64,000 nucleotides of DNA from Ulva prolifera (GCA_023078555.1 CM041196.1:1612001-1676000), one strand, 5' to 3'. Shown: positions 22,944-34,407, counted from the first letter of the stretch. Program-made: numbers and translations. Notes: generated by a model not told the origin, from the letters alone.

Positions 22944-22962
22944 TCCCGTTCACTCTTTTGTA
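22944..22962 (+). mobile_element. 19-bp truncated retroposon insertion with 14-bp TSD
   Basis: The insert consists only of the last 19 bases of the family tail, TCCCGTTCACTCTTTTGTA, between exact copies of ACAAAAGCGTCTTC (22930-22943 and 22963-22976). It is the clearest evidence that the 3' end is fixed and the 5' end is truncated. Confidence 0.75.
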
Positions 22963-23244
22963 ACAAAAGCGTCTTCACAATCAGAGAAAACACAGGCATC
23001 CAGCTTCACAACTTGAAGGAAGCAGCCAGACATAAACCACGCATGAACCACGCAGCCATATGCATTGTAGCATGATCGACATAGCCGTAGCAGCAAACAG
23101 CTGTAGTATGTTCGCATGATGACATAGCCGTGCTCCAACAGCATGCTAGCAGCTGTGCATCGAACGTGGCTACCCCGACGCAAGTCGAGATGATTCAATT
23201 GATATTAAGGCGATCTCACAAAGCAGCTTGGGACTTCAGTGACT

Positions 23245-23328
23245 ACTCTTACAAAAAAGTGAACGGGAGAAAACAAACACTGAAACCGAGTCTCATCCGA
23301 ATCAACATCAACATACAGGAGAACCGAG
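23245..23328 (-). mobile_element. 84-bp SINE/LINE-tail-like insertion with 10-bp TSD
   Basis: A minus-strand copy with the full visible consensus, from ATGTTGATGTTGATTCGGAT to CCGTTCACTTTTTTGTAAG. It is flanked by the exact repeat TTCAGTGACT at 23235-23244 and 23329-23338. Confidence 0.75.
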
Positions 23329-23450
23329 TTCAGTGACTCGGTTGACCTCACCCATGAACATGTGCACAACGACGGGCATGGTCATGAGGCCTCGAGGTCC
23401 CGCCCATATTATTCTTACACGTACCGTGTGCCCTCGCCACCCTCGCTAGC

Positions 23451-24717
23451 TTGGACAGTCCACGGAAGTCAGCCGCACGAGCAGTAAAGCAGCAGCAGAA
23501 ACACTATCATTACTTGATCTATCAAAAGGATGGCCAGGAATGCCTTCGCGGCCAAAATGCGTGCATATACTATGGCGCTTCGGAAGCGCCGCTTCCGACG
23601 ACATCCCCGATGACGGACCTGTCCATTGCGGTAGACGTTCGAGACTTGAAACTGGAACCTCAACAATGTGATGAGTCTATATCTTTTGATAGTATACGCT
23701 GGACTCTTGATTCACGCAAGGATACTGTTGCCGCGTGTCTTCGTTGTGAGGATGTCAACAACGTCCTTGAAAATTTCAAGCGCTCTGAGGATCAGCGGGG
23801 CAACTGCAGGCTATGTAAGCATAATCAGAAACCTGGCAGGACTACTACGTTGAATCACACCTATCTTTGCAATTTCGGGGCCAGCCGATGTGCAGCTGCC
23901 AAAGAAAGGCAGGATGCTGGGCTGGTTGGGGCTTATGCTGCTAAAATGGCTGCAAAGGCAGATCAAACAGCTGCTGCCAATGGACCTTCTCGTGTAGGCA
24001 GGAATGCAAGGGGTACTGGAGTGACCTGCTATGGTTGCAAGTACAAGATGCACTGCCGCGTGTTCCTTAACCATCCCAATGACCTAGCTTGATAGCCAGG
24101 GGCAAGGCTTCTGCACGAGCAGGCCACATTGTGCAGAGCTATGTTCCACAGGTGAAGAGGCATAAAACCGCTTTGCAAAGGGGACACGAGAAGTCGAGCA
24201 AGCGTATCAGACCAGTCGATGCATTAACTACAGCAAAGACAGACAAGAGTGTTCAAGAAGCAGGTCCCTGCGCCAGATTTGAGAGGACCAGCCTGAAAGT
24301 GAGAGCAGAAGCAAGAAAGAAGCCCAAGAAATTCAGTGATCGCTCATCACAGTTCGAGAAAAAGCTCTTGGGACAGGAGAATGCAGCTGTTGTGGATCCA
24401 CAACAGCTGCATTCTCCTGTCCCATGAGCGTGGCTCGAGCGTGCCTCGAGGAACACTGTGTATTGAACAAAAGCATTTCCCAGCCAGGTGATGTTCACGT
24501 TAGTGATGACAAAATGGTGGAAGAGGTTGAATGTGCCTCACTCTCGCTTGCTAATACAGGAGAGCCATTGAGTGGTGCAAGGCCAGCACTCCAGCCCATC
24601 GTGCACAATGATTGTGCAACACCCGATGAGCGACATATTGACATGGACGATCTGGTGTTCTTGTTAACAATCGGCAGACAGATGCATTGTTTTGATACTG
24701 TGGCAGAAACATATTGA
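23451..24717 (+). CDS. Cys-containing open frames inside the MULE-like element
   Basis: Three successive plus-strand frames fill the element. 23451-24092 opens without an ATG inside the left TIR and has Cys pairs in CLRCEDV, CRLCKHN and CYGCKYKMHC. 24089-24427 is Lys/Arg-rich and overlaps the first by four bases. 24424-24717 is acidic and overlaps the second in the same way. The first reads as a genuine protein segment with zinc-ribbon-like Cys pairs, but I do not recognise the family. The junction of the last two frames lies on the 56-bp palindrome. They may be captured host gene fragments. Confidence 0.4.
24369..24424. repeat. 56-bp perfect palindrome
   Basis: 28-bp arms with no spacer, centred between 24396 and 24397 on GGA|TCC. 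It lies inside the MULE-like element. Confidence 0.97.
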
Positions 24718-25272
24718 TTGACACCGCTGCAGCGGTCTGCTGGTGTAAGAGTCAAGTTGGTTCCATTCGCATGTTCATGCTGAGCCCACGTTCAACGTAT
24801 ATCTGGCATGACCAGTTCCAGCATCCGCCTGAGCCAGTAAAGCGCCACTGATTGCATTCTTCACGCACGTCGACTGATCAACTTGATACCAGATTGCGTT
24901 GGTGTTGTGGTAGCACGAAAGCCAACCTCGTACCAACCGCAACCGAGTAGGTTCAGATGTACAACGAAGCTTAAAGATAACAATTAAACCAGTAAGGTGC
25001 TTATTTGCGACTTCTGGGCGAAGTACGGCGCATCTAAGAGCAACAAGCCGATCCGAAGCCTGCCACACTCATGGCAGCACCGATCGGTTGTGGTTTCCGA
25101 TCGTCAAGGCCGATACAGTTCGCGATGTGAAGCATAGAGGTTGTTTGTGTGTCTGCTGCTGCTTTACTGCTCGTGCGGCTGACTTCCGTGGACTGTCCAA
25201 GCTGGCGAGGGTGGCGAGGGCACCCCGTACGTGTAAGAATAATATGGGGGCGAGGTCCCTGCCGGGCCGAGG

Positions 25273-25384
25273 AGGATTTGATTCGGATGAGATTCGGTTT
25301 CAGTACTTGTTTTCCCCCGTTCACTCTTTTGTAATGTCGACAGCAACACATAGATACACACAGGATCACACAAACGATGGGCAT
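25273..25384 (+). mobile_element. Short retroposon copy between imperfect 21-bp repeats
   Basis: Contains GATTCGGATGAGATTCGG and CCCGTTCACTCTTTTGTAATG, then 50 bp of other sequence. It lies between a 21-bp direct repeat with one mismatch (25252-25272 and 25385-25405) that overlaps the MULE flank on the left and abuts the CACTA end on the right. The extra 50 bp makes the boundaries less certain than for the other copies. Confidence 0.5.
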
Positions 25385-25405
25385 GAGGTCCGTGCCGGGC
25401 CGAGG

Positions 25406-25922
25406 CACTACAAGAATGGTAGGCATGCGGCAGTGTACATGCCGGACACACGTTTGCCCCGCTGCCGCATTCGGGGACATTACACGCACATTGCAGGTAC
25501 ATTTCAGGGCTGGCTGGAATGTGTTAGTGAAATGTATGCGGGATGTGTCACCGAAGTGTTCTCGCGGTGTACACCTGCAGCGCACCTCAATGCACGGAAT
25601 GTACACGCCGCGACCGCGCTTGGACGCTCCGACGAACAGCACATCATCTGCCGGCAGCATGTCCTCGTCGTGCACACCGTGCCTCCTCAGCCACCACCGG
25701 TCGAGTGGCAATTGAACGCGCATCCACACTCCTTCGGCGTGTACATGCCGGATGCACAGCTCCAACACAGTTTGTGCCCCACGCCACGACTGCCGTGCGC
25801 ATCTTCAGCACGTGCACACGCCGTGAGTAATGTACACGATAGCTCTCGACATGTCCATTGATCTTTGCGATGTATTTTCGGGTGAAGCGCAGATGCGCAG
25901 GGGTTTTGTACTCCTCTAGCTT
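25406..25922 (-). mobile_element. Inverted copy of the CACTA right terminus
   Basis: Begins CACTACAAGAATGG and is a near-identical reverse complement of 50541-51058 over about 517 bp, diverging after ...CTCTAGCTTG. Its outward flank (AGG) does not match the flank at 51059 (ATG), so it is not the partner end of that element but the terminus of a second, inverted copy. Confidence 0.85.
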
Positions 25923-25985
25923 GCAAGCTACTCTCGCGGCTCTCTGGCAAATGCCACCTTTTAATAATGTCAAATGCACTGTAAC

Positions 25986-27923
25986 TTAAGAAGAAGCTTT
26001 GTATGCGCCGATGTGGTACAGGGCCCCAATCCGCGCAGCAGTGGACACAGCTGCAGGTGCGTATTCCGCCTCGTACGGAGTGCAAACGGCGATTAGCGCA
26101 AATTCCGAGACAGTATCATAACCTGTTGTATCCTGTTCCGAGCTGCGCGGTGCCCGAGGTCCTTGCTCGTATCTGTTGCTGGGGGGTATACGTACGTACG
26201 GCGGTATGGGATGCAGTATTTGGTTCACCACCAGCTGTCGTAGGTACAGCGATAATCCCTGCGGTATCTGCAATAGTACCTGCGGTGACCTCAGCTGGAC
26301 GAGTATACAATGATGCAATCTTGTAGGTCGATTATCTGGCATGCTTAAATGCTTCGCACTTGCAGGCACCGTGACTGTAGACACCAAGACAGGGACCATC
26401 CTTGTTGTGCCACAGATGACATGGGTGTATTTGTATGTATTCGATGTTGCTTTGCAACAGTAGGTGCACTAATGAAGGACTGTGGGTACTAGCCACGATC
26501 TAGCAGTGTAACGTAACTTCCAGTCTCAATGTAGCTGCAAACCTGCCTGGGCACCACCTTTACTGGCCGTGCAGTGTTCAGGAGCTTTCATCTTTTTGCC
26601 GAATGTTTAAATGAGTTTGATGTGTAGCTAGGTGAGTGCTACTGTGAACCAGCCTCGAATGTTTGCGAATTTGCCACATGGTTGAAGAGCGTGGTTGAGT
26701 CCATATACAGAACATGCGAATGCAGCATCCATGCATCATGTACCATGAGTCACAGGTGGTGGACATATCCCATTCGGAATACCGTTGGCCGCGATTCCAG
26801 TACACTACCAAAAACACATACTGCCATGCACGGTCCTCCAAAGCAGAAGGCAGACTTATTGCAACGACCTGCAGATCGCATGCTATCAACGGCTGCGACT
26901 ACGAGAGTGGGCCTGGATTGGCAGCTGCACCGGTCTTTGTTTCCTAGACAACAGCTGAACCGTTTGGCGCTGGCCCCCATAGTCGTCAAGGCCACGCGTT
27001 CGAACTAGATTGTTAAAGAACTGGTAATAGCCAGGATCTACGTCCTCTTCTGGAGGAGGTTGCACAGGGCAGTGGCTGAGTTCGCTGTCCGGCCAGAGTA
27101 CCCCCCCTTCTCTAGTCAGCTCCCCGTTTTGTAAGTGCCGGCCCCAAGAGCAGCCCATAAGCAACACCATCCTGCAATCACCTCAGCATTTTAGACCTTT
27201 GTGGAGTTGGCCGTGCCACAGGTATAAGAAGGAGCGGGACGGTGAAGCACAGCCATCATCTAGATAAGCTCCAGTCTAAAGCATCCACCTCAAGGTGGAC
27301 GCCCCATCCCGATCCTCGTCCTCAAAGGCGCGGATTGCCTCTCCCAAAAATGCAGTCATCGTGCCTGTATCTTCAAACATCCATCGTGGATGCTTCACGA
27401 GCACGCGGCACAGGAATTCATCAGGGGGGTCGTGCTCGGGTACTTCACTGGCGTCATGCTGTGAAGCACCGATTCCCCCTTCCTGTCGCCGCAACATGTG
27501 GCGGTTCCGGAGAACGTGGAACTGAATCTGACTGGCGTCTACGCCCACGTAGACGCCAGTCATCCGCCCTGTCAAGAACGGCAGGAACCTGCGGATCACA
27601 TCCGTGATCCGCAAGACCCACTGATTGCAGCCCGCAACGTTCTCCGCCACTTCTGCAGATGCACACGCACGGAGGTCCATGAACAGATTGCATGTCGTAT
27701 CTGCCATGGCCTCGAATATGTGCGGGGTGGGACGCCCATTGCGGGCAAGGTGCTGGATGGCGGAGTGGACGGTGTCCGCAACCGACGGGGTCATGACCAC
27801 ATTCGGGCACTCGTGTTTGCGCCCTTGAGCCTCGCACTTGTCCACATCAATGTCTTCCTGGACGTAGTACATGCCCCACCATGCTCGGCCTTCTTGGGTC
27901 CCTGTCCCTACTGGTCTCTCCAT
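25986..27923 (-). CDS. Unrecognised minus-strand gene in the second CACTA copy
   Basis: Several protein-like minus-strand stretches lie in order: 27923-27276 (215 codons, ATG start, contains ...ITDVIRRFLPFLTGRMTGVY), about 27150-26886 (contains DVDPGYYQFFNNLVRTRGLD), about 26889-26578 (WQYVFLVVYWNRGQRYSEWD), and about 26399-25986. They run in the same direction as the transposase would in this inverted copy, mirroring the position of the accessory gene at 47372-49910 in the intact element, but I see no clear sequence match to it. Splice sites were not resolved and no domain was recognised. The first frame contains two hairpins (27529-27613). Confidence 0.4.
27529..27613. repeat. Two adjacent hairpins inside an open frame
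   Basis: Arms 27529-27543/27548-27562 (15 bp, 4-base loop) and 27590-27599/27604-27613 (10 bp, 4-base loop), both perfect, 27 bases apart. Confidence 0.9.
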
Positions 27924-28374
27924 AGCTGTGTCTCTGCCGGTCCATCATGGGAATACATACTGCATCCCCGTCCCCTCCTCGTCTATCCGAACAGGGGCCT
28001 CTTGAATCAATCGCACAACATCGTACTTGCTTTTGTACCGTTTGGACGGTGCTTTCGAAAAACCCTGCATTGTATGGATCAGCCTATGGAGAATGTCAAT
28101 TCGGCGTCAAAAAGGTTCCTCTGGAATTACTGCGCGCCTGGTACGATGTTAACGTAATTGTCTTACTGCCTCTTTGGTGTGTCCTAATGCTAGCTTGACG
28201 AGAGTAGCGCAACACATGCCTGTACAGATCTGTAGAGCCCGATACCTCCTACGCGGCCTGGCACTGGGTGAACTAATAACTGGTTCGCTCGGCCAACAGT
28301 TATCCTTCAAACAGCCACACACGCAGATTACACACGTGTCGTTCATTTGGTGTCACTGCTGCATGTATTACTCG

Positions 28375-28914
28375 GGGGCAGAAGTGTTGCACGCATGTAG
28401 CAGTCTCTCCCGAGCAGCCCTCTTGCTGCACGACCCCAGACTCAAGCACAGATGCATCACACATCGAACAGGTATAAGGATGGGCTGATTGTGGGCCACC
28501 AAAAAAAATTCATGTCTGCTCTCCCGGGATGGCTGCAGCCTACCACTATGTAGTCCAGACACAAGCTGCCAGAGCTGATGTCTGCAAATGCGTCGAGCCG
28601 TGAACCTTGGCTAGGAATACAGTGGGTGTGTTTGTCAGTAGAGTATTGAAAGAATTAATATGATACCTTGACAGGCCTGTCAGGATTGCACTGTTGCACG
28701 AGTGTGCGTGTTTGGCAAAATGCTGGCACGGTACACGAATGTAGCAGTTTCTTCTGAGCAGCCCACTTGCTGCACGACCCCAAACTCAAGCACAGTTGCC
28801 TAACATTCCCAATGGCCGAAAAACTGGACTGTTGGTGTCAGCCCCTGGACAAGTGTAAATTTCTGCTTCATACACTACCGTTTTACACCGGCATACCTAC
28901 CAGATGTCAGAAAG
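28375..28914 (-). mobile_element. Remnant of second CACTA copy: 344-bp unit plus transposase 3' end
   Basis: The reverse complement of this stretch matches the 344-bp tandem unit (about 1.3 copies, diverged) and then the end of the transposase exon and its 3' flank (compare 42650-42735). It has the same inverted orientation as 25406-25922, so both belong to one decayed element. It is cut off exactly at 28914, where the Copia-type LTR begins. Confidence 0.8.
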
Positions 28915-29234
28915 ACTATCCTTCGTCAGGTCAGACACGCAGTCCTATGTCAAGTCAGGAGGCCAGCATCTCATACCTGCTGCGCACAGAGGTAGAACCG
29001 GAGAGATGCTGAGGGGAGACAAGATACAACTAGTACCGTGAAACAGTAAAAATAATGGTTACAGCTCTCTGTGTGCACAGCCATATATGCACACTGAATA
29101 GTCAAGATTACGGCGGGAGATCCTCGCAGGATCTCCCTCACTACTCCGGGACAATCCCGCTGGCGGCTTACCCCTACACATGATCCGCGGATCATCCGTG
29201 CATGGGTGCACCTGTCACCACGCTGCTGCCCGCA
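28915..29234 (-). mobile_element. Solo-like Copia LTR (320 bp)
   Basis: Homologous over its length to the LTR at 58720-59049, roughly 80% identical by eye and in the same orientation, with minus-strand ends TGCGGGCAGC...CTGACA. It contains the same internal hairpin (GGAGATCCT/AGGATCTCC). The 5-base flanks (CCAGA, CAGGC) do not match, and transposase sequence is missing on the far side, so a deletion accompanied or followed insertion. It could be the displaced 3' LTR of the Copia element to its right, but there is no polypurine tract beside it. Confidence 0.75.
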
Positions 29235-29239
29235 CAGGC

Positions 29240-30890
29240 ACCACCATGGGCACGCTCACCATGGGTGCGCCACCTGGGGTGAGCCAGGGATCTGGTATCT
29301 GAAAGAATGGACAGAGTGCACGATTTCGCCTGTTAGTGGTCTTGTAAGCAAGATAAAGTGATATTGGATGTGATGGAACTTATCCGGAGACTTAGAGATG
29401 CGTTGCCGTCCAACTATCTGCGGTTCCGTGGAACTCGTAGACACGACGTAATTCGTCGCCAGTTGTCGTCAGCAGCCACGATCGCAAAACCGCGTCCGTA
29501 ATTGGATCAATCATCAATGAATAATCGGTTTCGCGTGTTGAGGTCTCGCGATCTCGTCCATGAATCGGCGTGTTGTCTCTTGCAAGCTCTGCGTACATGT
29601 GCGCATGTCGCCATGGCAGCTTGTCTAGAGTCATATTTTCCCATAGTGGTCGGTCGAGAATAACTAGAATTATGCTCCTGAGACTGTATGCGGGCTGTAC
29701 GGCTGTCTCAAGTCGCTGTGATGTTGTCGTCGATGGCTCTGTATCGTGCGTGTTCAGGACGGATACGTGGTGATGTAGTCGCCGCACAGCTTGCTGGGTA
29801 CGATAGACGCACTCATACATTTCGTTTATGATCTATGTGATCTGTCGTGTCTCTGCGTGTCCACGCAGATAAGGGCGGGCCTTGTTTGGGCGTCTTGGGT
29901 GATCTGTGCGTGACGGTTTAGACGTGTGCCCTTGGGTCTCCAGGGCAGCATCGGGCGCTAGCAATGGCGCCAATCGTGTCTCATGCAGTCTTTAGTACGT
30001 TACTTAACGGTTTCAGCGGTGTCAAATCGGGATTGTGCTTGAAATAAGCTTGATGCGGTGGTCCTCCGACTGGGACGCCGGGCAGGCTTGCCAGGTTCAA
30101 TGTGGATGGCGGGCATAGTAGATGCATGCGATCCTATCCCAAACCATGTTTTCGTATCAGGTATTAATTAAAGGATGGTCCTTGTGTCCGCCCCGCCATC
30201 CGCAAGGCGTGTACCTGGTCCGTGTGTTGTCGGGCACAAGTCGGGCACAGACGGAGGTGATCATTGGGCTCTTGCTTCACTCAATGGCTCATCGGTATTA
30301 CCTTTCGCCAAGGATGTTCCGGGATGTCTGCTGTCCTTGTGCGGGGCGCCGTGCTAATTCGCTCACCCAACGTGCACACACCTTGCCTATGTGCCTTCCC
30401 CATTTTTTTGGGGTGTGTTGTGGGTGTGCCGCGTGTGGTGAGTCACTGCCAATCACGTGAGCAAGTACGGTGAGCAGTGTGGCATATGGAATTTGGAAGC
30501 AGGCGCATATAATGATGTGCTATTAGATTGCATGTATGCACTGCTGAAACGATTACTTACAATCAGTATGAGTGGTCCTTGCCACCCACCCGCATCACCT
30601 ATTCTTCGTGGGGCAACCACCCCCACTCAACCCACTATAGGCCTGTATCAAACAATCTAAGATCTCATTATTAATAGATGAATAGAGTAAGTGGTGATCA
30701 ACGTTCCTGGAGCCGGCTTCTTATAACATTCCAGTGCCTCTTCGTCAGTGGACCTGCATGTCGCCCTCCATATCAGTCACAGCCACAGGCCATGCTTGCT
30801 TTGCTGAACTCCATCACCAGCATCATCAATCCATCTTAGTCATGGCAGCGTGCCGTTGCTGGCATGCTCACGGCGTGTACAACCAAACCT
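29240..30890. other. No gene firmly supported
   Basis: One ATG-initiated minus frame, 29392-29820 (142 codons, contains LDKLPWRHAHMYAELARDN), has a gag-like helical, Trp-containing texture but no diagnostic motif. The rest is A/T-richer spacer. Confidence 0.35.
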
Positions 30891-30943
30891 ATTCTACAAC
30901 CACAGATGTTCCACGAATAAGTAAGTTTCGTACCGTGCGAAAC

Positions 30944-33240
30944 TCAACTGCGTGTCTTCTTTGATCTCTTGGTCTGCTTTTTTGCTTGACTTCGGACTCG
31001 TTTGGGTCGTGTCGCTACTTCTGTGTTGGTAGCATCTGTCAAAGGCTGGGCTCCTCCACCAGCCTCGGGTTCCTCTGTGTCCTGCAAAAGTGAGTTCTTT
31101 ACGCAATCTAGTCCAGGTCTGGACGGGCCATTGAACAAGTCCAGCGGTCAATATGTCAAACCTGCTCATCAATGAGGGTCTCGGTTGCTGTCGGTGGTGT
31201 AGTGCTGGGCAATGTGGGAAGTGTAGGTTTAATGGGGTCCTCGGGTGCTTTCTCTCCACTGTCATGAGATGCGGAGGATGCCTGATCGAAACTTAGTCAA
31301 TGTCAATATTGATCTGCAGTCGAGAGAGTTGCTGAGAGTTCTATAACATTGCATCAACTCAACGGCTCAACACAAATGCAACGGGCTCGGGTCTTACCAG
31401 CCAAGGACAGATGGAGTAGCCTTGGCCTCCATGGGCTGAAAATTGAAGGAGCGGCTACAGAAAGCAAGCTTCTCGAATAGCATTCGCAATGCGGACGCTG
31501 CTGACCTGCAAGCGGTTGATATGGTGAAAGCTCACGGATGAACAGCCACGCCAGACATTCAGGACATCAGCCAAGTGCACCAGCATCAGATATCGGATGA
31601 GGTAAATAGATATGGGCGCAGCAGTCGACTTACCAAACGATGGTGGACCATCAGTGAATATTGTCACCGTGGCTGTGAAGCTTTCAAAGTCAACTTGCTC
31701 TCTTTTTCTGATGCCTGCATATGTGGACCTTGCTCAAGTCATCGGTGTATGATCAGATCAGGACATTGCTAAATCATGACTATTGCTCCTCGAGCACAGC
31801 TCTTCTTTGGATGGGGAACTCTTTGAGACGACCATGGTGTGACACGTCCGGCGTAAGAGTCTAAGAAACGATTCACGTGTCTGCAGCATCACTAACTACT
31901 GACTTGCATTACCGCTGGCTTCGCGGCTGGAGCTGAAACAGTGACGCAAAACTCTGCACCAGCAGCCCTCGACAAAGTCCAACGATAACGTTTCCAGGCG
32001 TGCACACTCGCTGAAGCGTAATCTCTGTAATAATATCTATGATTTGTATACAAGCAAGTAGGCTATGGTCTTCGCCAGGCCCGGGGGCCTGATCGTCTGA
32101 CACGCTGATCAACAACGCGAGCTTGTATGTGGCGCGCTTCACTACATCAGGCATGAGGAGCATACCATGCACTAAGAGATTTTAATCGTTGCGTATTCAA
32201 CAGCGAGAGTGCTAGATGAAGGTCCATTGTTTGCGTAGTGCCGAGAGTTGCAGGTACCGTTGCAGCATGCAAGAGCTAGCGAGTATTAAGAACGGTGACT
32301 ATCAGGATGATATCATATGAACAGCGATGTGTATGAAAGCGATCAGAACTTGAGCGAAGGGAGGGCTGCCCGCATGCCAGGACCTCGCAAGTGCCAGAAA
32401 TCGACAATGTCGCCAGAGAAATACGACATATTGCAGTCGGTGCAGTATTCAAGTTGGCGGACATTATCTGAACCCTGCTCATATTCTTCAGGAAAAAACA
32501 TCAATTGCGCTTGCCTGGTGACCTGCGTCACATTGTCGAAGAGTGGCAACAAGGGGCCGCGGGTCAAAACCCCATGGCCAGCACATGTGCACACAGGGCT
32601 CCCCAATCATTGACAGCTCCACAACAAGTTTCCGTGTACTGGACAGTGTGAAGGCAGCAGCAATGTATATATTGTTTTATATGGCTGTGATCTACTGTGG
32701 CGAGATCGGCTAAGCCAGTAACGTAAAGCTTTGAGGGAACACAAGCAAGCTGCATGTCGCTGACAATCACGCAGCGTCCACGCATAGATATGTGACTGCG
32801 TATGAAAATTATTTGGCTACCCCATCCTAGTAATCGAACCGCAGACACGGGTGCTGGCACAACCATCGTTCAAAACGCAGCATGTGTGCATAGCGATGCG
32901 TCCCTCGCCAGTCTACATATTCTACAAATGAAATGCAGTATAGGCTGCAAGTGCCACATGGTTGACGGAAATGGCGCAAGGCACACAACCGGAGAACTGA
33001 GTCTGTGCATACATGGCGATCGAGGCGACAAGCACCTACATCGTTTATATTTTCCACCTTCTATGGCCAAATGTACAGAGAACATCATAGGGGCTCGAAT
33101 GATATCTAAACGCAGGTCTTGCGTCAATTTGGCGCACCGCCTTGTTGCGCACCCAACTCGGTGGAGGACCTGCTCCGGTGCGCAGCTCTCAAGGCAGCAC
33201 ATCAACATCGAGTCTTTTGGCGATGGTATTGACATTCGCC
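30944..33240 (-). CDS. Multi-exon gene, unrecognised product
   Basis: Minus-strand exons with good borders can be read. The terminal exon 31081-30944 begins after TTGCAG, ends in a Lys/Arg-rich nuclear-type tail (RPKRVRSQAKKQTKRSKK) and stops at 30944. The exon 31281-31162 (CAG acceptor, GTTTGA donor) is Pro/Thr-rich, and both exons are phase 0. The exon 31714-31634 contains DFESFTATVTIFTDGPPSFG, with donor GTAAGT. Further exon-like stretches are at about 32172-31909 (contains ACIQIIDIITEITLQRV, donor GTAATG) and about 32570-32350 (YCTDCNMSYFSGDIVDFWHL), with possibly more near 33240. The basic tail suggests a nuclear protein. It may be a host gene or a transposon gene; I cannot assign a family. 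Confidence 0.5.
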
Positions 33241-33457
33241 TGCTTCACATACACAAATGTGCACGTTTTGAACAGCTTTGCGCTTGATTACATATCGAAC
33301 GAGGCACGGACACAGGAAGCTCACCCACAATCCGCGCACCCAATGATGCCGCGCAGCCAATAGGTGCGCGGTCAGGTCTCCACATTTGGTCTGACAAGCG
33401 CTAGAGTGCACTAAACTAATAACAAAATACATTTGGCAACTTAACACTCTTACTGAG

Positions 33458-34407
33458 TCAGTCTACATTGAATACTGAGCAATTCCCAGCATTCCAAATG
33501 TCCGCGCACCCCCATCTAGCGCACCTGGTTTCTTGGCGCACCCGGGTGGGCCAATCCTGCTGTAGCCTCTGTGCTGTGCCAAGTGCCCATGCAAGTTCAC
33601 CCAGGTCTCTGCCTTCGAATTTCGTGAGAATGACGTTGACAAGTTCTTGCAGTCCCGCAGAGCTGCTAAAAATGAACAAGTCATCGACCCACAAGAAAAT
33701 AAAACAGCGACCGGATGTTCTGACATACAGTCCGGGATCACTTTGTGCGCACACAAATCCCATCTCAGCTAAGACCTTTATTAAAGCTTTATGCCACTCG
33801 CGAGCAGCTTGCTTCAGGCCATACAAGGTTTTATGCAATCTCCACACATGTGCTGTCCCGTCAGTGAAGAACGGGGGCTGTTCAACGAACACTTCTTCTT
33901 CTAACTCACCATTCAGAAAAGCGCACTGAATGTCTATATGCCTAATCTCTAAATCTTCCTGAGCAGCAACTGACAGCAACACACGCAGTGTCGCATAACT
34001 ACCAACAGGAGACCAAGTCTCAAAGAAGTCAATCCCTTCTACCTGAGAAAAACCACGCGCTACATAACGTGCCTTATAGCGCTGAATCTCCCCCGCAGGC
34101 CCACGCTTAATCTTAAGCACCCATTTGCCCGAGATAGCCCGTTTGCCCGCAGGCAGATAGCACAACCCGAAGGTTCCGTGCTCACCTAGTGCATCTACCT
34201 CCTCGTGCATGGCACGCAGCCATGCATCCCTGTCAGCACTCGCGAGTGCTTCCTTCAAAGAAGGCATATCAGGGTCGGAAGGCTTCTGCTTCCTGGCGGC
34301 AGCTGCTCTGCGCGACCCACGACGCTGAGCATTCTGCTGCTCGCCAGACTCCACATGCTGAGGTTTCAGGCCTGCACAGGACACTCCACAGTCAGCCGCG
34401 GCTGATG
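33458..34407 (-). pseudogene. Copia pol fragment: reverse transcriptase (3'-truncated)
   Basis: This is the classic Ty1/copia RT order. SLKEALASADRDAWLRAMHE opens the domain. Then come KWVLKIKR, ARGFSQVEGIDFFETWSPV, the D-containing IDIQCAFLNGELEEEVFVEQ, the HVWRLHKTLYGLKQAAREW motif, and the catalytic FLWVDDLFIF (YVDD-type, here WVDD). Homology stops soon after the LGELAWALG motif at about 33540. RNase H and the 3' LTR are absent, so the copy is 3'-truncated. Upstream the fragment ends exactly at 34407, where the CACTA terminus begins, and the same frame continues at 51059. Confidence 0.85.

Larger units (their letters stand above)
21250..23390. other. Repeat-rich non-coding stretch
   Basis: Holds a 58-bp hairpin (21927-21984), three target-duplicated short retroposons, a diverged retroposon tail (21386-21407, minus) and a CA-rich low-complexity run at about 22750-22790. 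Open frames are not convincing. Confidence 0.5.
23402..25250. mobile_element. MULE-like DNA transposon with ~105-bp TIRs and 9-bp TSD
   Basis: Left arm 23402-23505 and right arm 25146-25250 are inverted copies, about 95% identical, with outer ends GCCC..ATATTATTCTTACACG. They are flanked by the exact 9-base direct repeat CGAGGTCCC (23393-23401 and 25251-25259). Long TIRs plus 9-bp duplications are the hallmark of Mutator-like elements. The interior (1.6 kb) encodes no recognisable transposase, so this is a non-autonomous, possibly gene-fragment-carrying (Pack-MULE-like) element. Confidence 0.75.
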
